Positions 58,614 to 64,000 of a DNA stretch of 64,000 nt are shown one piece after another. Each line of letters opens with the position of its first letter. Position 1 is the stretch's first letter. This stretch comes from Jeotgalibacillus alimentarius (GTDB lineage: Bacteria > Bacillota > Bacilli > Bacillales > Jeotgalibacillaceae), in contig NZ_JXRQ01000015.1 in NCBI RefSeq assembly GCF_000829445.1, positions 248,001-312,000 on the forward strand. The letters run 5' to 3'. The notes beneath the pieces are model-generated. The model was not told where the DNA came from. It made no database searches and saw only the letters and a list, made by a program, of their open reading frames with translations. A program made the position numbers and the translations under genes.

Positions 58614-59426
58614 CTATTCTTTCAGCCGGATATTGTAGAATCTCATATTCTCCAAGTTTCCTTTATACTCAAAAACCCCTTCAAGGATCAATTCTTTCAG
58701 GCGATACTCAAGGAACGAATCCCCTACATGCTGATCCACTTCGCCAATCATCTTCCCAATCAGTCTCGCTGAGGGAATGAAGTCTTGCTTATCCTTTTTC
58801 CTGTGAAGCAGCTTTGCATATTTAATAAAAGATAAATCCAGATGGTGCTCAGGAACACTATGAATATCGCCGTTACGCCAGACCCTGAGTGTTTGTCTGC
58901 TTGCAGACAAAGTGCCCCATTCTTTCTCGAACCTTTCTCTGTCGTGATCAGTGAGTAGATACCTGGTCCCTTCTTCACATATTCTCAGTAATTTTTCAGG
59001 TGAAATCTCTCCTGTATGCCGTAGGATATACTGTACTTTAGATGTGTCAAATAATGTCTTATGGACAGCTGTTGTGTTCAGAACAGTTATATCAATATTC
59101 TTCCCCTTAAGTAAGTACACTACATAACGAAGCGCTGTTTGTTCATGGGCGTTCTCAGCTGCCCAGATCGTTATGTGCTCTTCTGCTGGAATACTCCGTA
59201 CCTTCTCAACTGATTTCCGGAATCGTTTGATATAATCCCGATAATCATCATACAAGCCGCTCGTGATCTTTTTCATCCATTCAAATCTGGATTCAAGACC
59301 TGTTTCTTCATGCAAATGCCATACAGGACCAACTGAAAAGATATCCCAAAAGGAAATGATTTGCGGTCGCTCCAAGGCATGCCTGAGAGAACCTTCAGCT
59401 GAATCGCCGAATATAATATGAATCAT
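58614..59426 (-). CDS. DUF1835/DUF3658-domain protein
   Basis: A 270-residue protein: IIFGDSAEGSLRHALERPQI at the N-terminus is the DUF1835 start (with DIFSVGPVW), followed by DUF3658 with EEGTRYLLTDHDRERFEKEW and the end GVFEYKGNLENMRFYNIRLK. These proteins are common in Bacillales with unknown function. GTG/ATG choice: the ATG at 59426 is the only good start. Confidence 0.87.
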   Translation of the reverse strand: MIHIIFGDSAEGSLRHALERPQIISFWDIFSVGPVWHLHEETGLESRFEWMKKITSGLYDDYRDYIKRFRKSVEKVRSIPAEEHITIWAAENAHEQTALRYVVYLLKGKNIDITVLNTTAVHKTLFDTSKVQYILRHTGEISPEKLLRICEEGTRYLLTDHDRERFEKEWGTLSASRQTLRVWRNGDIHSVPEHHLDLSFIKYAKLLHRKKDKQDFIPSARLIGKMIGEVDQHVGDSFLEYRLKELILEGVFEYKGNLENMRFYNIRLKE

Positions 59427-59528
59427 TGCAGCAGCCCCCTTCTAAACGAAATCCAGATCTTTCAAACCTTTACTCCAGAAACTACAATTACATAGTGTAA
59501 TATTATGCGAGAAATAACCGTTCGGCTT

Positions 59529-59713
59529 TTCCATCAGTCTGAGAAACAATTCCTTCAATACTTCGGTTGATTTCCCTCAAAATGAAAATGATTCCTTCAA
59601 ATTTACAGGCAATCCCTTCAGCCTCTAGTCAACAGTTGCTTTTTCCTTCATCATCTTGAATATTCCCCTCAGGAAAGAACTGAATTCCATCAACTTTAAT
59701 CTTCATTCCTTCA
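59529..59713 (+). repeat. Phased 21-bp array, copy C: nine TTCCHTCA cores in 5+4 arrangement
   Basis: Cores at 59529, 59550, 59572, 59592, 59613 (TCCCTTCA variant), then 59643, 59664 (TCCCCTCA variant), 59685 and 59706. Steps are 21, 22, 20, 21, 30, 21, 21, 21: five, a 30-bp step, four. Sequence between cores is not conserved with copies A and B. It lies between two tandem minus-strand genes; there is no other feature in 59427-59768. Confidence 0.85.
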
Positions 59714-59768
59714 CCCTGCTACCCGCTGCGCATTACTCTATAAAAGCGAAGTCTGGGTCTGTCCCCCT

Positions 59769-61811
59769 TCACTCAACACCAATCTTATCCAAAATAAACG
59801 CATAACACTCCGCAGCTTCTTTCAAATGATCAAATCTGCCTGATGCACCGAAGTGACCCGCGCCCATATTGGTTTTCAATACAAGTGTATTGTCGTCTGT
59901 TTTCATTGTACGCAGACGCGCAACCCATTTTGCCGGCTCCCAATAAGCTACTCTCGGGTCGTTCAGACCGGTTGTGATATACATATGCGGATATTCTTTT
60001 TCTTCCACATTGTCGTATGGGCTATAGGATTTCATGTAGGTGTAATCCTGCTCGTTCTGCGGATTTCCCCACTCATCCCACTCAAGTGTCGTTAGTGGAA
60101 TCGTGTCATCAAGCATCGTTGTCAGCACGTCGACAAACGGTACTTCGGGTACAATCACTTTGAATAAGTCTCCTGCCATATTAGACACACCACCCACAAG
60201 CAAACCACCTGCACTGCCGCCGCGCGCAGCCATTTTGTCAGCTGTTGTATAACCTTCATCGATTAAAAAGCGAGCTGCATCTATGAAATCAGTGAATGAA
60301 TTTCGTTTTTGATGTATCTTCCCTTCTTCATACCAGTGACGCCCCATTTCACCACCGCCACGCACCTGTGCTGTGACAAAGATGATGCCTTTTTCAAGGA
60401 GCGGCAGACGGTAAGCGCTGAAGTAAGGGTTGTTGTCCGCTCCGTAAGATCCGTAACCCGTCAGGATCAGTGGTGCAGGACCGTTATCAAGCGCACCTTT
60501 TTTATAAATCATCATGAGCGGCACTTTAGTTCCGTCTCCCGCAGACGCCCAGAGCTGATGCTGACTGTATTGTTCTGCATCATATTCACCATTTACAGAC
60601 GCTGTATGGATCGCCTGCTTTTGACCGGTTTCGATTTGGATACTGTAAGTTGTGTCCGGCGTAATAAGTGATTCATATTCAACTAAAAGCTCTTCTGACT
60701 CATAGCTTTGTCCCCCAACAATTGAGAGCGTATATAGCGGCTCATCCCATTCAAGCTGCTTCAGTTCTTTATCCTCAAGCACCCAGATCTGTGTCAGACC
60801 CTTCTCACGGCCAAACACAAAGAGTTTATTCTCTGTCGGATATACTGCCTGAAGGTAACGGTTTTCATCATAAGCTGTGACTTCTTCACGATCAGAAAAA
60901 TTCATTTCTGAACAGCGCAGCAGCTTGAAATTCAACGCATCCTCATTCGTCAAAATCAGCAGATCATCTCCCCAGTGATCCACATCATACTTGATGCCTC
61001 TGCGACGCTCATCCACCAGTTTCACAGGCTCGAGCGGCTGCTCAGCATTGATCAGGCGGACCTCCTCAGTCATCGTTGAGCTCGAGTGGATCGTAATATA
61101 CTTTCCGCTATTCGTTTTTGAAATAAATAACGCAAACGTCACTTCCTGCTCTTCATACAGCAGCTCATCTGACTCAGCGCTCCCAACTTCATGACGCCAC
61201 AGACGATAAGGGCGCTGCATATCATCAACCGTTACATAGAAAATATATCTCCCGCACTGACTCCATTCCATACTGCCGTAAATATAGACGTTTTCTATTC
61301 TGTCAGAAAGTAACTCACCCGTTTCAAGATCTTTGATGTAGATTGTATAGCGGTCTGAACCATCACGATTCTCAAGGTAGGCAAGCTTCGTCTGTTCCTT
61401 ATTGAGTCGCTGCAGCGTGACGCTCAGGTAGTCGCCATCTCCTGCGAGCTCATTCAGATCCAATACGACCTCTTCCTTCGCTTCATCTAAAAGGTCACGG
61501 CTTGATGCTTTTTTGCGGGCGTAAATCGCATATTGCTTATCCTTTTGCTCCCGCGAATAATAAAAATACGGGCCATTTTGAACCGGTACCTTCACTTCCG
61601 CTTCAGGCACACGGGCAACCATTCCTTCAAAAATCTCATTCGTCTTTTGCTCAAGCGGCTTCATGACGTCTCTGAAATATGCATTTTCAGCTTCCAGATA
61701 AGAAACTACTTCCGGATTCTCCTTATCTTTCATCCAGTAATAATCATCTTCGCGAATATCATTATGTATACTGTGCGTAAAAGGTACACGCTTTGCGATC
61801 GGTGCTTTCAT
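59769..61811 (-). CDS. S9-family prolyl oligopeptidase / oligopeptidase B
   Basis: A 680-residue cytosolic peptidase: N-terminal beta-propeller (DDYYWMKDKENPEVVSYLEA, YFYYSREQKDKQYAIYARK), and C-terminal alpha/beta hydrolase with ILTGYGSYGADNNPYFSAYR, nucleophile MAARGGSAGGLLVGGVSN and the active-site His in NMGAGHFGASGRFDHLKE. This is the oligopeptidase B type, cutting small peptides after Arg/Lys or Pro. The ATG at 61809-61811 follows GAGGAG; the frame is open 5 codons further. Confidence 0.93.
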   Translation of the reverse strand: MKAPIAKRVPFTHSIHNDIREDDYYWMKDKENPEVVSYLEAENAYFRDVMKPLEQKTNEIFEGMVARVPEAEVKVPVQNGPYFYYSREQKDKQYAIYARKKASSRDLLDEAKEEVVLDLNELAGDGDYLSVTLQRLNKEQTKLAYLENRDGSDRYTIYIKDLETGELLSDRIENVYIYGSMEWSQCGRYIFYVTVDDMQRPYRLWRHEVGSAESDELLYEEQEVTFALFISKTNSGKYITIHSSSTMTEEVRLINAEQPLEPVKLVDERRRGIKYDVDHWGDDLLILTNEDALNFKLLRCSEMNFSDREEVTAYDENRYLQAVYPTENKLFVFGREKGLTQIWVLEDKELKQLEWDEPLYTLSIVGGQSYESEELLVEYESLITPDTTYSIQIETGQKQAIHTASVNGEYDAEQYSQHQLWASAGDGTKVPLMMIYKKGALDNGPAPLILTGYGSYGADNNPYFSAYRLPLLEKGIIFVTAQVRGGGEMGRHWYEEGKIHQKRNSFTDFIDAARFLIDEGYTTADKMAARGGSAGGLLVGGVSNMAGDLFKVIVPEVPFVDVLTTMLDDTIPLTTLEWDEWGNPQNEQDYTYMKSYSPYDNVEEKEYPHMYITTGLNDPRVAYWEPAKWVARLRTMKTDDNTLVLKTNMGAGHFGASGRFDHLKEAAECYAFILDKIGVE

Positions 61812-61950
61812 TAAAATTCTCCTCACTTTTTAAAATGGTGCTTCTCTCATCTATGTTATCGAAACAGAACACAAGTAGCCATCCAAAAGACAATCTTTTC
61901 TAAACATTCAATCTAAAAAATGGTAAAAAGAGGAAAATTGTTAGGAAATT

Positions 61951-63252
61951 GGTTCATCACCACAACCTGTGGTAAGAGCCCATATTTAGCACAAATTAAC
62001 AGCTATAAATAGAAAGAAAACGAAAACTCCTGTATCGTAATTGTTGACGAGACAAACCACGAGAGGAGCTTTCGTTTTGTGTACTCATCTTAACAAACCT
62101 CATGATTTTTTACCAATTCATTTTTCTGTTTTTCCTACTGTTCAACCGAATGTGGTGCGGGTAGAGACGTCTCCACAAAGTATTTTATGTCCAGAATGTC
62201 ATGGTCCAACCCATCGTCACGGTCTGCTTCCACGGATGGTTCGCCATAGTTATTCCTTTCATGCAGGTGTGATCTGGCTTTCGATTGACGTATTAAGACT
62301 GCGCTGTCCTGACTGCGAATTGACATTCACACATGACTTTGAACTGGGATTACAGAGAAAGAGCACTTTTTTCTTCCGAAAAAGTATCGTAGATCGGTGC
62401 CATGGGCGTCCGCTGAGTCAGGTGGCAAAAGAATATGACATTGCCTATACCACACTTGAGCGCTGGTATTATCTTATGACGGCAGAGGATGTAAAAGCGC
62501 GTATTCGCTCAGCTAAGCGAATCTGTATTGATGAATTCGCCTTGCGGAAAGGGCATTACTATGCGATTGCCGCCCTTGATGCGGATACGGGACAAGTACT
62601 CTATATTGAAACAGGACGGAATAAAGAAACGGTTGAATCAGTCTTGAATGCGATCGGGCAAAAAGCGCAAACCGTCATTACTGATACGGCAGCCTTTATG
62701 GCGAAAGCCATTCAAACGGTATTGCCGGAAGCTGAACATGTGTTAGATCGTTTTCATCTGATTCAGTTTTGTACCGAAGCACTTCGCAGAAGAAGAAAAT
62801 ATCTGATTGAAGCCAAGTCTCATTTTAAATCCCGTTTTATCGATCGGTGCCTATCCATTCCGCCGGAAGATTTAACGGAGGAAGAACAGGGTTTTGTCAG
62901 AGAGTGGCTGGAAGAAGACTGGCATACAAAGACGCTCTACTACTTTCTCCAACACGTTCGTTTTGTCCTGAAATCCAATCAATTCATTCAGGCAAAAAGA
63001 AGATTTGATGAGTTAATTCAACGCTTTAGCTTTCACAGTTGCGGTGCAGTTGCCAGAATCATTAAAACATTTACACAGCGATATGAAGCATTTTTAGACA
63101 CAATTATTTCTCCTTATTCGAATGGAATTATGGAGGGAACAAACAACAAAATTAAACTGATTAAACGCCGCGGTTATGGGTATCGCAATGAACAAAACCT
63201 GTTTCATCGCATTTGTTTAGAAACAGGTTCCCACGACTTTTGGTGATGAACC
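61951..63252 (+). mobile_element. ISL3-family insertion sequence
   Basis: A 1.30-kb IS bounded by inverted ends GGTTCATCACCA (left 61951, right ending 63252), differing at the next base (C versus A). It carries one transposase. An 8-bp target duplication is expected for ISL3 but is not seen (AGGAAATT on the left, AAAAAAAT on the right), so the flank was rearranged or the element moved by another route. The right end lies 6 bp before the bioB start codon. Confidence 0.85.
62077..63246 (+). CDS. ISL3-family transposase
   Basis: A 389-residue DDE transposase: N-terminal zinc-binding CPECHGPTHRHG and CPDCELTF, a helix-turn-helix (LSQVAKEYDIAYTTLERWYY), first catalytic Asp in RICIDEFALRKGHYY, second in TVITDTAAFMAKAI (DRFH nearby), and Glu in NGIMEGTNNKIKLIKRRGYG. 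TTG at 62077 with GAGAGGAG upstream; the frame extends upstream without a start signal. The TGA stop (63244-63246) lies in the right inverted repeat. Confidence 0.93.
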   Translation: MCTHLNKPHDFLPIHFSVFPTVQPNVVRVETSPQSILCPECHGPTHRHGLLPRMVRHSYSFHAGVIWLSIDVLRLRCPDCELTFTHDFELGLQRKSTFFFRKSIVDRCHGRPLSQVAKEYDIAYTTLERWYYLMTAEDVKARIRSAKRICIDEFALRKGHYYAIAALDADTGQVLYIETGRNKETVESVLNAIGQKAQTVITDTAAFMAKAIQTVLPEAEHVLDRFHLIQFCTEALRRRRKYLIEAKSHFKSRFIDRCLSIPPEDLTEEEQGFVREWLEEDWHTKTLYYFLQHVRFVLKSNQFIQAKRRFDELIQRFSFHSCGAVARIIKTFTQRYEAFLDTIISPYSNGIMEGTNNKIKLIKRRGYGYRNEQNLFHRICLETGSHDFW

Positions 63253-63258
63253 AAAAAA

Positions 63259-64000
63259 ATGACAAAATGGATGAAACTTGCAGAAAGAGTGCTCGATGGA
63301 GAGGAAGTTACAACATCAGAGGCCATTTCGATCTTAGAATGTCCAGATGACGATGTATTGTTATTGATGCATGGCGCTTTTAAAATAAGAAAGTACTATT
63401 ATGGAAAAAAAGTAAAGCTTAATATGATTATTAATGCGAAGTCCGGGCTGTGCCCTGAAAATTGTGGCTATTGCTCTCAATCTTCCATTTCAACAGCACC
63501 CATTGAATCGTACATCATGATAAACAAAGATAAGCTTGTTGAAGGGGCGAAGCGCGCTCACAGCTTAAACATCGGAACATACTGTATTGTTGCCAGTGGC
63601 AGAGGTCCATCTAATCGTGATGTTGACCAGGTGTCTGAGGCAGTAAAAGAAATAAAAGAATCCTATGGACTAAAAGTATGCGCCTGCCTCGGATTATTAA
63701 AGCCGGAACAAGCGGAGCGACTAAAAGAAGCAGGCGTAGATCGCTATAATCATAATATCAATACTTCTGAGAGTAACCATCCAAACATTACAACTTCACA
63801 TACATACGATGATCGAGTCAATACAGTGAAAACAGCTAAAAGTTCCGGGCTTTCTCCGTGTTCAGGAGTCATTGTAGGGATGAGGGAAACGAAGCAGGAT
63901 GTAGTTGATATGGCACGCAGCTTAAAAGTACTGGACGCAGATTCAATACCGGTCAACTTTTTGCATGCGATTGACGGCACTCCGCTTGAAGGAGTAAAAG
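63259..64000 (+). CDS. bioB: Biotin synthase BioB (5' part; cut by window end)
   Basis: 247 residues visible: a radical-SAM enzyme converting dethiobiotin to biotin. It has the CxxxCxxC cluster motif CPENCGYC (C65, C69, C72) and the highly conserved IESYIMINKDKLVEGAKRAH, IVASGRGPSNRDVDQVSEAV and AKSSGLSPCSGVIVGMRETK. The N-terminal MTKWMKLAERV aligns with B. subtilis BioB, so the ATG at 63259 is native. The IS right end stops 6 bp upstream, so the native promoter and ribosome site have been replaced. Expression is therefore uncertain. Confidence 0.95.
   Translation, partial: MTKWMKLAERVLDGEEVTTSEAISILECPDDDVLLLMHGAFKIRKYYYGKKVKLNMIINAKSGLCPENCGYCSQSSISTAPIESYIMINKDKLVEGAKRAHSLNIGTYCIVASGRGPSNRDVDQVSEAVKEIKESYGLKVCACLGLLKPEQAERLKEAGVDRYNHNINTSESNHPNITTSHTYDDRVNTVKTAKSSGLSPCSGVIVGMRETKQDVVDMARSLKVLDADSIPVNFLHAIDGTPLEGVK

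Overview
The window is a chromosomal segment of a Gram-positive Bacillales bacterium of moderately low G+C. Supporting signs are strong AGGAGG-type ribosome binding sites, two T-box leaders, a SigM-YhdL-YhdK-like sigma operon, a frataxin-like Fra protein, a CcpA cre site and Bacillus-type BioB. A Jeotgalibacillus-like or related Bacillaceae/Caryophanaceae genus would fit, but the genus is only an inference. No rRNA, tRNA, CRISPR or prophage was seen.

Layout. 1-4.2 kb: end of an amino-acid permease, a ParE/Phd toxin-antitoxin pair, then a probable copper locus (Cys-rich Csp-like protein, two-component system, YdhK-like lipoprotein). Matching direct-repeat operators lie upstream of the kinase gene and of ydhK. 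4.5-7.2 kb: a frameshifted small membrane gene, then a 2.4-kb AT-rich element with 26-bp inverted ends and a 9-bp target duplication. The element is inserted in the loop of a terminator and carries an ECF sigma/anti-sigma pair and a small membrane gene but no transposase. 7.2-13 kb: small housekeeping or hypothetical genes. 13.1-18.7 kb: CitS/CitT-like regulators and a TctCBA tricarboxylate transporter with a cre site. 18.8-31 kb: acetyltransferases, WYL regulator, Fra, HIT and PP2C-like proteins, the SigM operon, an EAL-HDOD protein, a GNAT/MFS deletion scar, an S41 peptidase and an MFS transporter with a structured leader. 32-46 kb: VWA lipoprotein, T-box-controlled MFS transporter, a GAF-PAS-GGDEF-EAL protein, T-box-controlled type 2 IleRS, a soluble PAS chemoreceptor, a decayed DJ-1 gene and an Asp/Glu racemase. 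46-64 kb: DUF4181 paralogues, OhrR/Gpx, ROK/MFS, an ABC exporter with a pseudo-ABC-LytTR regulator, another ECF sigma operon, oligopeptidase B, and an ISL3-family insertion sequence ending 6 bp before bioB.

The most unusual signal is a set of intergenic arrays that are neither genes, CRISPRs nor classical repeats. Three copies (29.6, 38.5 and 59.6 kb) each contain nine 8-bp cores, TTCCHTCA (H = A, T or C), at steps of 20-22 bp. In all three copies five cores are followed by one exact 30-bp step and then four cores; the sequence between cores is not conserved. A second family with core TGGTCGTA has the same roughly 21-bp period (33.7 and 48.6 kb). Twenty-one bp is two helical turns, so the cores would lie on nearly one face of the DNA. 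I know of no described element with this layout, and its function is unknown.
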